Assembly (NCBI GenBank): GCA_964511965.1
Contig: CAZEGF010000008.1
Coordinates: 11,493 to 75,492 of the forward strand
Source: JAUSNA01 sp964511965
GTDB taxonomy: Bacteria > Patescibacteriota > Microgenomatia > Levybacterales > GWA1-39-11
Direction of reading: 5' to 3'
DNA: 64,000 bases
Positions within the stretch are counted from its first letter, which is position 1. Each line of letters starts with the position of its first letter. A program made the position numbers and the translations under genes. Under the pieces are notes generated by a model. The model saw only the letters and a program-made list of their open reading frames with translations, did not search any database and was not told the origin of the DNA. Shown one piece after another: positions 31,376 through 39,771 of the stretch.

Positions 31376-32314
31376 ATGGAGTCAGAAAAGAAAGAAATTT
31401 TCCTCCTTGTTGATGGTAGCGCAATAGTTCATCGTGCCTATCACGCGATGCCATTTATTGCCAAAAAAGACGGAGCTTCAACTGGTGCAATATACGGCTT
31501 TTTCTCAATGCTTCTAAAAGTAATTCAACAACTTAACCCACAGTATATTGTCATAGCTTTTGACCGTCCAAAGCCTACATTTCGTCAACAATTGTATGTT
31601 GGGTATCAAGCTCAACGTCCAAAAATGGAATCGGACCTATCAGATCAATTTGGCAAAATTATAGAGATTCTCCAAAAGGCAAGGATTTCAACATACGCAG
31701 TAGACGGATACGAGGCAGATGACATTATCGGAACAGTAAGTGATGCGGCTAACAAAAAAGGAATATTTACCTATATCGTGACAGGGGATAGAGATATGCT
31801 CCAATTAGTAGACGATGATACACAAGTATTTATGCCTATTAAGGGAATTTCAGAAGTTTCTATAATGGATGCGGAGAAAGTGCGGGAAAAATACGGTATT
31901 AAACCATCACAGTTTATTGATCTTAAAGCACTTCAGGGTGATGCTTCAGATAATTACCCAGGAGTTGCCGGGATTGGCCCCAAAACTGCAGCAAATCTTA
32001 TTAATGAATACGGATCAGTTGAAAATATATATAAAAATCTGGACGCAATAGCAACCAAAAACAAAAAGTTAGCAGACAGACTGATAGAAGGGCATGAAGC
32101 ATGTATGATTGCCTACAAATTGGCTACAATTGTACGTGACGTTCCCTTTGTTTTTGACCTAAAAGCTTCCCGAATGGAAGAGATACAGCTTGATGACTTT
32201 AAAAATGCGCTTATCAAAGAGGAATTTCACACATTGCCAAGAAGATTGGATGAAATTTTTGGAAAGGATGGAAAAGTGACAGACAAAGGTAAGGGACAGA
32301 TGAAACTTCTTTGA
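31376..32314 (+). CDS. 5'-3' exonuclease (PolA N-terminal domain/FEN type)
   Basis: A stand-alone flap/5' exonuclease that removes RNA primers and flaps. 312 residues. Metal-binding acidic residues appear in LLVDGSA, AFDRPKPTFR, DGYEADDIIG and TGDRDMLQLVDDD; a helix-hairpin-helix with GVAGIGPKTAANLI follows. There is no polymerase domain. The C-terminus QMKLL resembles a sliding-clamp-binding peptide. The ATG at 31376 is chosen because TATAAT ends 7 nt upstream, with TTCAAC 16 nt before that. Confidence 0.88.
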   Translation: MESEKKEIFLLVDGSAIVHRAYHAMPFIAKKDGASTGAIYGFFSMLLKVIQQLNPQYIVIAFDRPKPTFRQQLYVGYQAQRPKMESDLSDQFGKIIEILQKARISTYAVDGYEADDIIGTVSDAANKKGIFTYIVTGDRDMLQLVDDDTQVFMPIKGISEVSIMDAEKVREKYGIKPSQFIDLKALQGDASDNYPGVAGIGPKTAANLINEYGSVENIYKNLDAIATKNKKLADRLIEGHEACMIAYKLATIVRDVPFVFDLKASRMEEIQLDDFKNALIKEEFHTLPRRLDEIFGKDGKVTDKGKGQMKLL

Positions 32315-32368
32315 CGAGTCAAAGAAGAATTCAGAACTCAGAATTCAAATGTCAGAGCTACAATTAAG

Positions 32369-32728
32369 ATGAAATCTAATGATCTTAAAATAAGGACATA
32401 CGATTTCTCTATTGAGATAATAAAGTTTATAAACAGTCTTCCCAATAAAAGAGCATTTTGGTCAATCGGCGATCAACTTTTGAGATCTGCTACCTCAATT
32501 GGGGCAAATATTATTGAAGCAAAAGCATCAAGTTCTAGAAAAGAATTTATAAAATATTATGAAATTGCCTTAAAATCAGCTAACGAATCAAAGTATTGGC
32601 TAAGTCTTTTGAAAGACTCTTATGGCGAACTATCAAGTCGATGCTACGAACTGTTAAATGAACTCAACGAAATTTGCAGAATGCTAAACTCAAGTGTTTT
32701 AACCTTGAAAGGAAAGAGCAAGATTTAA
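32369..32728 (+). CDS. Four-helix bundle protein (S23-like)
   Basis: A 119-residue all-helical protein of the S23/bAvd-like family, with the typical ATSIGANIIEAKAS and EFIKYYEIALKSANESKYWL segments. Relatives occur in rRNA intervening sequences and next to retroelements; the role of free-standing copies is unknown. Degenerate heptamer-like DNA flanks both sides (32320-32365, 32730-32780). A second copy lies at 50155. Confidence 0.85.
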   Translation: MKSNDLKIRTYDFSIEIIKFINSLPNKRAFWSIGDQLLRSATSIGANIIEAKASSSRKEFIKYYEIALKSANESKYWLSLLKDSYGELSSRCYELLNELNEICRMLNSSVLTLKGKSKI

Positions 32729-32780
32729 AGTTTTCAAGTTGCAGTTTTGAGTTCTAACATATAACATTTGAGTTAACATA

Positions 32781-33884
32781 ATGAAAGTAGCAATTGTTCA
32801 CGATTATATTAAGGAATACGGTGGGGCAGAGCGGGTTCTAGAAGCGCTTATTAAGCTCTATCCTGATGCAGATATATATACTTCTTTATACGCTCCAGAA
32901 TATCTTGGACCACACAAGAAAAGATTTGAAAATTATACGATCAAAACCACCTGGCTTAACTCAATTCCTGGTAGGCACAAACTTATCTCCCCATTAAGAC
33001 TTTTGTCTCCATTTGCATTTAGAAAACTAAATTTAACCCATTATGATGCGGTTATTGTTAGTCAAACCGGTGCATATTTCCCAAATCTTGTCCACCACAA
33101 AAAAGGAAAACTTATCTGTTACACTCATACCCCCCCACGATACTTATATGGCTATAAAACTGGCAGAAATATGCCAAAAAATCCCATCATAAGAGCTATG
33201 GCTGCTGTCGGATTTAACGCGCTTCGAATTGTGGATTTTAATGCTTCCAAAAATGTTGACGTATTCATCGCAAATTCTGAAGAAATAAAGGGACGAATTA
33301 AAAAGTTCTATCGCCGGGATGCATTAGTTATCTATCCTCCGGTTGCAGTTCCAAATGTAGTTGCTAATAGCTTCCAGCTAAAAACTAATAGCTACTATGT
33401 TACCGGCGGTAGACTTGCAGCTTCAAAAGGTATTGATGTAATTATCAAAGCATTTAATGAAAATGGGAAGCCACTTAAGATTTTTGGTAAAGGATTTGCT
33501 GGAATTGAGGATGCGTTGCGCAAACTTTCACGCAAAAATATCGAATTTGTAGGGGAGGTGAGTGATGAGCAAAAGTTTGAGCTTTTAGCCAACGCAAAAG
33601 CATTTGTATTTGCTTCATACGATGAGGATTTTGGGATAACGCCTGTTGAGGCAATGGGGGTCGGAACTCCTGTTATAGCCTACGCTTCCGGTGGAGTGAA
33701 AGAGACCGTTATTGAGGGTAAAACTGGTGTTTTTTACAACGAAAATACGCCAGAGAGTTTAAATGGAGCTATATTAAAATTTGAAAATATGACATTAAAC
33801 CAAAACGATTGTGTAGAAAGAGCTGAAAAATTCTCACAAAAGGAATTTGATAGGAAAATCAGGGAGGTAGTAGACAATGCCTGA
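32781..33884 (+). CDS. Glycosyltransferase family 4
   Basis: A retaining GT-B glycosyltransferase, 367 residues, probably a mannosyl- or hexosyl-transferase of surface polysaccharide. N-terminal acceptor domain HDYIKEYGGAERVL, linker FIANSEEIKGRI, donor domain VTGGRLAASKGID and the E-x7-E element EDFGITPVEAMGVGTPVI. A 7-nt repeat (33362-33398) encodes part of the domain linker (NSFQLKTNSYY). The end overlaps mutM by 8 bp. Confidence 0.88.
   Translation: MKVAIVHDYIKEYGGAERVLEALIKLYPDADIYTSLYAPEYLGPHKKRFENYTIKTTWLNSIPGRHKLISPLRLLSPFAFRKLNLTHYDAVIVSQTGAYFPNLVHHKKGKLICYTHTPPRYLYGYKTGRNMPKNPIIRAMAAVGFNALRIVDFNASKNVDVFIANSEEIKGRIKKFYRRDALVIYPPVAVPNVVANSFQLKTNSYYVTGGRLAASKGIDVIIKAFNENGKPLKIFGKGFAGIEDALRKLSRKNIEFVGEVSDEQKFELLANAKAFVFASYDEDFGITPVEAMGVGTPVIAYASGGVKETVIEGKTGVFYNENTPESLNGAILKFENMTLNQNDCVERAEKFSQKEFDRKIREVVDNA
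33362..33398 (+). repeat. Heptamer tandem repeat inside the glycosyltransferase gene
   Basis: Units GCTAATA, GCTTCCA, GCTAAAA, ACTAATA, GCTACTA. They fall between the two GT-B domains, a place that tolerates insertions. Confidence 0.65.
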
Positions 33885-34743
33885 GTTGCCAGAGGTCGAG
33901 ACGTTAAAATTAGGTCTTCAAAAATTTGTTAAAGGAAGGAAAATAACGGATGTTGAAGTAATTGATGCCCGTCTTTTGACTGGAGAGCCAAAGAATATTA
34001 TTGGAGCAACAATAGTTGAGATAAAACGGTATGCTAAAGGAATAGTCCTCGAATTATCAAACGGCTATGATATAGCATTTCACATAAAGCTAACCGGTCA
34101 GTTAATTTATAGAGATAAAACAAATAGAAATCTTGAAGTATTAAAACCAAAACCCACAAAAGTTCCTAATAAATATACAAGAGTTGATATTATTTTAGAA
34201 AAGGATTCACATTTATACTTTCAAGAAGTTAGAGGTTTTGCTTGGATGAAAATTTTGCCTCATGATGAGGTCAAAAGTTTGCCATTCTTCAAAACTCTAG
34301 GTCCGGAACCATTTCCCTCACCAGGATCCGACACTCCTTTACTTACTGAAAAACTATTTGAGCAAATAGTCATGAAATCCAATTTACCAATAAAAGTATT
34401 ACTTATGGATCAGCAAAAGATCGGAGGAATAGGAAATATTTATGCAAATGACAGTTGTTTTGAGGCAAGAATTGATCCAAGGAGAAAGACATCGAGTTTA
34501 AATGAAGCAGAGATTAATATTTTGTACGAATCAATTTTAAAAGTTTTGGAAAATGCGATGAAATACAGAGGATCTTCAGAGCTCAATTTTGTTGACGTTT
34601 TGGGTCAAAAAGGAGAATACCAGCTTCATTTTCTCGTGTATGGTAAGAAAAATAAGCCTTGTAGTAGGGACGATGGGGGTATTGTTCAAAAAATCTATTT
34701 AGGTGGACGCGGAACATTTTTTTGTACCACCTGTCAAAAATAA
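33877..34743 (+). CDS. mutM: Formamidopyrimidine-DNA glycosylase
   Basis: Excises oxidised purines such as 8-oxoguanine and cleaves the abasic site. The N-terminus PELPEVET supplies the catalytic Pro/Glu. The central helix-two-turn-helix has MDQQKIGGIGNIYAND. The C-terminal zinc finger is altered: the first half reads PCSRDDGG where PCxxCG is expected, so one of four Cys ligands is Asp; FCTTCQK keeps the second pair. 288 residues. Confidence 0.92.
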   Translation: MPELPEVETLKLGLQKFVKGRKITDVEVIDARLLTGEPKNIIGATIVEIKRYAKGIVLELSNGYDIAFHIKLTGQLIYRDKTNRNLEVLKPKPTKVPNKYTRVDIILEKDSHLYFQEVRGFAWMKILPHDEVKSLPFFKTLGPEPFPSPGSDTPLLTEKLFEQIVMKSNLPIKVLLMDQQKIGGIGNIYANDSCFEARIDPRRKTSSLNEAEINILYESILKVLENAMKYRGSSELNFVDVLGQKGEYQLHFLVYGKKNKPCSRDDGGIVQKIYLGGRGTFFCTTCQK

Positions 34744-34744
34744 T

Positions 34745-35275
34745 CTATTTGAGTTTGCAAACAACAACTAGTGTTTGAAGGTTGGCTAAAAGAGACGTTA
34801 AGAGAATGAGAATCGAAAGGATATAGAGCTCAAGGCCATGAAAAGGGAGAAGGCTTATCATAGTTGCAATTCCAAGAACTGATGCAAAAGAAAGACCGCA
34901 GGATGCACACCCGGCAGCAACCAGTGAAAGTAATCCAGCTCCAAAAGTGATATGAAGTCCCCCTCTTTTTTTAAGAAATTTAAGTTTTCGGAGAACCAAT
35001 TCCAGATTTACTCCAAAAAGTAAAGAAATAATTATTACCAAAATTGAATCTCGAATCCCAAGAATAGAAAAAGATCCAATAAATATAATCCAGCAAATAT
35101 TTAATTTTGCTGCAAATGAATATCCCTGCGAAATAACACTTTCATATGTTCTGTAGTCAAAAAGAATAAGGGCAAAAATAAGATATATCAATCCAATTAA
35201 AATGGATTTTAATAGAAAATTACGCTGTTTTGATTCCTGGATGAGTATTCCGAGAAGGAATATGGGGTGTTTCAC
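34745..35275 (-). CDS. Membrane protein with an intramembrane CxxC motif
   Basis: A 176-residue protein with four to five hydrophobic helices. AAGCASCGLSF (about residues 122-132) puts a Cys-x-x-Cys at the start of a membrane helix, as in proteins that pass electrons to or from thioredoxin-like partners. It directly follows the DsbA-like gene on the same strand, separated by 1 bp. A DsbB/VKOR-like partner role is an inference; no quinone-binding motif was identified. Confidence 0.65.
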   Translation of the reverse strand: MKHPIFLLGILIQESKQRNFLLKSILIGLIYLIFALILFDYRTYESVISQGYSFAAKLNICWIIFIGSFSILGIRDSILVIIISLLFGVNLELVLRKLKFLKKRGGLHITFGAGLLSLVAAGCASCGLSFASVLGIATMISLLPFHGLELYILSILILLTSLLANLQTLVVVCKLK

Positions 35276-35276
35276 C

Positions 35277-36062
35277 TTATTTTTTAGCTAATTCTTGGTC
35301 GATAACTGCTTTTATAGAAGCATAGGGTTGTGCTCCAACTAGCTGTACTCCGTTGATGTAAAAGGTCGGAGTGCCGCTGACTCCAATTGATTGACCAAGG
35401 GCTAGATCGTCTGCCTGATTTTTATCAAGCTTTTTTGTATCCATACAAGATTTAAATTGGTCAGTATTAAGTCCAATTGCAGTAGCAGCACCTGATGTTA
35501 GATTGTCAGATGTATACATGCTGGTATCACTTTCAGGTGGTTGGTTTTTGTACAAATAATCATACATTTCCCAGAATTTACCTTGATCATTAGCGCATTC
35601 GGCAGCATTTGCAGCTACTGTTGAAGCAGGTCCTAAGAATGCATAATTTCTAAATTCAAAACTTGCTTTACCGGTATCAACGTATTCCTTTAAGATTTGT
35701 GGCTCGCTATCTGAATAAAATTTCTCGCAGAATGGACATCGAAAGTCAGCAAATTCTACAATTTTAACTTTAGCATTCTTATCCCCTTTAATCGGAAGAC
35801 GGGGTGTAGCAAGTTTTTTGATAACATCAGCGGCATTTGGTGCAGCGGGTGCTCCAGGTTGTTGGGCAGCCGGAGCAGCCGGAGCCGGAGCAACAGCAAC
35901 GGGTGATTTTTGCAATGCTTCAACTTTTCCAAGTAAATATCCAATAACTAAAAATGCAATAAGTAAGAGTACGTAAACAAGTTTTGAGCCAATTGTTTGG
36001 AGGGGAGTATTCATGATAATAGAGCCAATTGTCATTTTTCCAGAGGATTTACTAGATGCCAT
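35277..36062 (-). CDS. DsbA-like thioredoxin-fold protein, membrane-anchored
   Basis: An oxidoreductase acting outside the membrane. About 261 residues: cytoplasmic start, anchor helix near 22-42, Ala/Pro-rich linker, then the thioredoxin fold with CPFC (ADFRCPFCEKF) and a DsbA helical insert. The cis-Pro loop is SGTPTFYING. The ATG at 36062 is preferred; the longer frame (to 36293) runs back over the UMP kinase start. It probably oxidises exported Cys proteins with the CxxC membrane protein next to it. Confidence 0.87.
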   Translation of the reverse strand: MASSKSSGKMTIGSIIMNTPLQTIGSKLVYVLLLIAFLVIGYLLGKVEALQKSPVAVAPAPAAPAAQQPGAPAAPNAADVIKKLATPRLPIKGDKNAKVKIVEFADFRCPFCEKFYSDSEPQILKEYVDTGKASFEFRNYAFLGPASTVAANAAECANDQGKFWEMYDYLYKNQPPESDTSMYTSDNLTSGAATAIGLNTDQFKSCMDTKKLDKNQADDLALGQSIGVSGTPTFYINGVQLVGAQPYASIKAVIDQELAKK

Positions 36063-36174
36063 ATGTAACACTATGCCAGATATTTTTTTTCGTGTCAAGG
36101 CGTTACCAAAAGCATACTTTTGGAAGTTGAGAATATATTTTGTTTTTGCTATAGTGGCAAAAGTCGAACCTAAT

Positions 36175-36882
36175 ATGTCCAATAAAAAGGAAAAAATAGT
36201 ACTTTCCCTCGGTGGTTCACTCGTAGTTCCTGAAGGCGGTCTTAACGTAGCTTTTTTAAAAGATTTTAATAATTTCATTCGAAAAAGTCTCAAGAAAAAT
36301 CCGGATTTGCAGTTTTTTATAGTAGTTGGTGGTGGAACAATTGCACGGCATTACCGGGATGCTGGGGAGGAGGTTTTGGGACATGAATTAACTCATGAGG
36401 ATCTTGACTGGTTAGGAATTCACGCAACAAGACTTAATGCACAACTGATCAGAACCATATTTCGCGATATCGCACACCCTCATCTTATTAAGCACTATGA
36501 AATCATAAGAAAAGTTAATGAACCGGTTGTGGTTGCAGCAGGTTGGAAGCCTGGATGGTCTACTGATTTTTGTGCGGTTTTGGTTTGTGAAGATTATGAC
36601 GTAGCAAAAATTGTTAACTTAAGTAACATAGATGCTGCATATACGAGCGATCCACGAAAAAATCCGAAAGCAAAAAAAATAGAAACCTGCACATGGAAAG
36701 AATTTAGAAAATTAGTTGGGGATAAATGGACTCCAGGAATGAATGCACCATTTGATCCAGTTGCCTCACGGCAAGCACAAGAAATGGGTCTTACAACTGT
36801 AATTTTAAAAGGAACAAACTTTACAAATCTCACAAATTACATGGAAGGAAAGAAATTTGAAGGAACTGTAGTGCAGGGCTAG
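36175..36882 (+). CDS. pyrH: UMP kinase, archaeal type
   Basis: Phosphorylates UMP to UDP. 235 residues of the amino-acid-kinase fold: IVLSLGGSLVVP at the N-terminus, FFIVVGGGTIARHYRDA, then KIVNLSNIDAAYTSDPRKNPKAK and WTPGMNAPFDPVASRQA near the end, the last typical of archaeal-type UMP kinases. The ATG at 36175 is chosen because homology begins there. The upstream frame to 36013 overlaps the divergent DsbA gene and is not coding. Confidence 0.9.
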   Translation: MSNKKEKIVLSLGGSLVVPEGGLNVAFLKDFNNFIRKSLKKNPDLQFFIVVGGGTIARHYRDAGEEVLGHELTHEDLDWLGIHATRLNAQLIRTIFRDIAHPHLIKHYEIIRKVNEPVVVAAGWKPGWSTDFCAVLVCEDYDVAKIVNLSNIDAAYTSDPRKNPKAKKIETCTWKEFRKLVGDKWTPGMNAPFDPVASRQAQEMGLTTVILKGTNFTNLTNYMEGKKFEGTVVQG

Positions 36883-36899
36883 ACTCCGTTCAGGTTAAC

Positions 36900-36998
36900 T
36901 TCACGGAATTTTCAATTCTCAATTTCCATTTTTCAAAATTGAAAAACTGAGAACTAACTGAAAATTGTGAAATAGGAACTGAGAACTTATAATAAATA
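36900..36998 (+). repeat. Intergenic heptamer-like palindromic repeat
   Basis: TCAATTCTCAATTTCC-type units on the left are mirrored by GAAAAACTGAGAACTAACTG on the right, giving a long imperfect hairpin between pyrH and nnrD. Its right end merges with the TATAAT (36988-36993) of the leaderless nnrD promoter. Confidence 0.6.
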
Positions 36999-36999
36999 C

Positions 37000-37818
37000 A
37001 TGTTAGAGTTTAATCCCGAAGAACTTAAGAAGTTATATATTCCCGCTTCATCTTCTCATAAAGCCCAGAATGGTAAAGTAATGTTAATTGCCGGTAGTAA
37101 ATTATTTCATGCAGCAAGTATCTGGCCTCTCACAACGATTTCCAGAATCGTTGATATGGTTTTTTACGCTTCTACTTCTGAGAATAATGAGATTGTGACT
37201 AAGATGAAAGAGCAATTCTTAAATGGAATTGTTATCCCTCGTGAAAAAATCGATGATTATATTGCAGAGGCAGATTGTATTTTGATTGGACCTGGAATGC
37301 CGCGGGAGAGCGGTCAGCAAGAAGGGGATGATGACACGAAAATACTCACTGAGAGTCTACTCACCAAATATAAGGATAAAAAATGGGTAGTTGATGGGGG
37401 AAGTCTTCAGACAATAGATCCTTCCATATTACCACCAACAACAATCGTCACTCCCCACAAGGGAGAGTTTTTGAAGTTGTTTGGTGTAGGGCCAACTGAA
37501 ATCTCAGTACCTGAAATGGCCAAAAAATATAACATCGTTATCCTTTCAAAAGGTGAAGTTGATATCGTTGCGAGCCCCAACGAAACGGTAAAAGTTAGTG
37601 GTGGAAATGCTGGTATGACAAAAGGAGGGACGGGGGATGTCCTAGCAGGGTTAACAGCCGCTTTATATTCCAAAAATGACGCCTATCTTGCCTCATGTGC
37701 TGCTTCTTATATCAATAAAAAAGCAGGAGAGAGTTTAGAAAAGAGTATGGGGCTTTACTTCAATGCTTCGGATTTATCCGATGAAATACCAAAAGTTATG
37801 AAAGAGTTGCTAGTATGA
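37000..37818 (+). CDS. nnrD: ADP-dependent NAD(P)H-hydrate dehydratase
   Basis: Repairs damaged NAD(P)HX. 272 residues, YjeF C-terminal/ribokinase-like fold: GKVMLIAGS at the N-terminus, CILIGPGM, TPHKGEFLKLF and the catalytic-region NAGMTKGGTGDVLAGL. The separate epimerase domain (YjeF-N) is absent. TATAAT ends 6 nt before the ATG. It overlaps the next gene by 4 bp. Confidence 0.9.
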   Translation: MLEFNPEELKKLYIPASSSHKAQNGKVMLIAGSKLFHAASIWPLTTISRIVDMVFYASTSENNEIVTKMKEQFLNGIVIPREKIDDYIAEADCILIGPGMPRESGQQEGDDDTKILTESLLTKYKDKKWVVDGGSLQTIDPSILPPTTIVTPHKGEFLKLFGVGPTEISVPEMAKKYNIVILSKGEVDIVASPNETVKVSGGNAGMTKGGTGDVLAGLTAALYSKNDAYLASCAASYINKKAGESLEKSMGLYFNASDLSDEIPKVMKELLV

Positions 37819-38312
37819 CATATGTAAAACAAATTTCTAAAGATACATTTGTTGAGAAAGATTTAGATAACTCATCGACATTTTTTTATGTAAGAGAGCT
37901 TCCTCTGAAATTCAAAATAATTTGTTCAGTATTTTATATAAATGTAATAGTTGCTGCAGTTATTTATCTCTATAGTTCTTCGTGCAGCTTAATTACAGCA
38001 AGGGGATGCGGAGTTGAAGCATTTGGGTGGATGTTATTAATTTCTCCAATTGGGTGGATTATCTATTTTTTTTCATGGGCGGGACTTGGGTCCATCTTTG
38101 CAGTATTAATACTGGTTCTAGGTGTGGTTGGCTGGGTGTTTTATATTAAAAGAAGAATTTTTGGTCTTGTTGTAGGCTTAATCATTGCTGGATTAAACAC
38201 GTTGGTGTGTTTACTATTGGTTATTACTAATCCATTATATTTGATAATGCTTGTTTTTACTATTCTCTTTATAATTACCATAGTTAAAAGTTGGGCTTAT
38301 GCTAAGAATTGA
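37815..38312 (+). CDS. Hypothetical membrane protein, four helices
   Basis: 165 residues with four hydrophobic helices (about 37-57, 70-90, 95-130, 135-160) and two Cys near the first loop (SSCSLITARGCG). Not recognised. It is coupled to nnrD by a 4-bp overlap and converges on recF. Confidence 0.6.
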   Translation: MTYVKQISKDTFVEKDLDNSSTFFYVRELPLKFKIICSVFYINVIVAAVIYLYSSSCSLITARGCGVEAFGWMLLISPIGWIIYFFSWAGLGSIFAVLILVLGVVGWVFYIKRRIFGLVVGLIIAGLNTLVCLLLVITNPLYLIMLVFTILFIITIVKSWAYAKN

Positions 38313-38351
38313 ACTCACCAGCGATATTCCACTGGCAAGGAAAGATGTTGT

Positions 38352-39398
38352 TTACAATTCGATAATTTCTACATCTTCCTTGTCTAAAATCTTTTTAGGG
38401 ACGAATTCTTTGTGAGTAGTTGTTAAGATTGTCTGCTGATGGGGCAGTAGATCAAGGACTCTATGAATATTTGTGTTATCAAGTTCAGAAAAGATATCAT
38501 CCAAAAGTAGGGTATGAGTGACGTTTGTTTTTTCCTTTATATAAAAAGTTTCAAGGATTTTCATTTGAAAGATGGTAAGACGCTGTTCTCCACGAGATCC
38601 AAATTCGGAAATTGGCTTTTCCGTTCCTTCAAACCGAAAGAAAAAGTCATCCCTATTGGGCCCGACAAGTGTTGTAGCTGTCGCTCGCTCAGCATCATGG
38701 TACTTATCTAGCCGCTCACGAGAAATCGTACTTTTATCATAAAAAATAGTGAATGGGAAAACTTCTTTCTTGTGCTCATTAATGTACTTTACAAGTTGTT
38801 CACGAAAGTCGGTTATTATTCCTCCATTGATTATCAAAATATTGTCCCAATACTCAAAATCAGCAGGAGAAAAATACTTTTTTCCTTCGCGAGTAAGCCA
38901 CAACATACGGTTTCTTTGCCTCAAAGCTTTATCATAAATACCAATGCTCATACGATATTTTTTGTCAGTTTGGGATAATACAGAGTTAATGTAATTGCGT
39001 CTTAGTGAAGGGGAATCAGTTATGATTTCTAAATCCTCAGGGGTAAAAAGAACAGATGGAAAGCGTGAGGTAAAATCTATTTGACGACGGGCTACATTAT
39101 TTACTAAAAATTTCTTTGAAAATCTATTCTCTTTAACTGCAAGTATTCCAGTAAGCGCTACCGTTCCATCTTCTTCTGTCACCTTTGCCTCAATTCTGGC
39201 AAAATCATGTCCCTCGGTTATGATATCCATATCCCTCTCTGCTTTAAAACTTTTGCCATGGGACAAAAATTGGATTGCCTCTAAAATTGAGGTCTTACCA
39301 ACGGTATTTCGACCTATGATTACGGTGGTTAATGGGAAGGTGAAAGTTGCGTTTTTGTGATTTCTAAAGTTCTTGAGTTTGAGAGATATAAGCGACAT
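38352..39398 (-). CDS. recF: DNA replication and repair protein RecF
   Basis: An SMC-like ATPase for gap repair and RecA loading. 348 residues. Walker A is GRNTVGKTS (GxNGxGKT in most, so the second Gly is Val here and N-G reads N-T). The ABC signature is FGSRGEQRLT and Walker B is LLLDDIFSELD. The usual dnaA/dnaN neighbours are not in the window. A TATATT box lies 6 nt before the ATG. Confidence 0.92.
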   Translation of the reverse strand: MSLISLKLKNFRNHKNATFTFPLTTVIIGRNTVGKTSILEAIQFLSHGKSFKAERDMDIITEGHDFARIEAKVTEEDGTVALTGILAVKENRFSKKFLVNNVARRQIDFTSRFPSVLFTPEDLEIITDSPSLRRNYINSVLSQTDKKYRMSIGIYDKALRQRNRMLWLTREGKKYFSPADFEYWDNILIINGGIITDFREQLVKYINEHKKEVFPFTIFYDKSTISRERLDKYHDAERATATTLVGPNRDDFFFRFEGTEKPISEFGSRGEQRLTIFQMKILETFYIKEKTNVTHTLLLDDIFSELDNTNIHRVLDLLPHQQTILTTTHKEFVPKKILDKEDVEIIEL

Positions 39399-39417
39399 GT
39401 CGCTAATATATCATAAT

Positions 39418-39696
39418 TTATTTTTTCTCTTCTTTAGCCTCGAGCCGGCGGAGAACTTTGGATAATTGATACGTTACAAGGACAGCAATAATAGTTATGA
39501 CAACCGCATAAATGGCAAGTGATGTTATTTTTCCGCCCCCTGGAAGCCACTTTTTGATATATGTATCTACAAATTCTTGTATAAGAGAGTTCCAGGCAAG
39601 TGCTGCAACAAGTCCAAAAGCAGCAGTTGCTAAAGTCAGCATTTGCCTAACTAATTCGATGGTGAATTTGAGGTTTGAAGTTTTAAGTGCGGCCAT
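39418..39696 (-). CDS. DUF5654-like small membrane protein
   Basis: 92 residues from the ATG at 39696 (TATTAT 8 nt upstream). Helix 1 at about 18-38 contains the characteristic AAFGLVAALAWNSLI, helix 2 at about 56-78, and a charged C-terminal tail (RRLEAKEEKK). Widespread in CPR and archaea, function unknown. An in-frame TTG at 39744 would add residues encoded by repeat DNA and was rejected. Confidence 0.75.
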   Translation of the reverse strand: MAALKTSNLKFTIELVRQMLTLATAAFGLVAALAWNSLIQEFVDTYIKKWLPGGGKITSLAIYAVVITIIAVLVTYQLSKVLRRLEAKEEKK

Positions 39697-39734
39697 ACCT
39701 TGATATAATACTACAAGTAAATAAATATACAACT

Positions 39735-39770
39735 GACTAATCACTATTTACTAATCACTATTCACTAAAT
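39735..39770 (+). repeat. Intergenic heptamer repeat before the Fic gene
   Basis: Units ACTAATC, ACTATTT, ACTAATC, ACTATTC, ACTAAA in tandem, ending next to the Fic ATG at 39772. Confidence 0.75.
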
Positions 39771-39771
39771 T

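Noticed and set aside
36013..36174. N-terminal extension of the UMP kinase frame
   Set aside because: It overlaps the start of the divergent DsbA-like gene, and similarity to UMP kinase begins at 36175.
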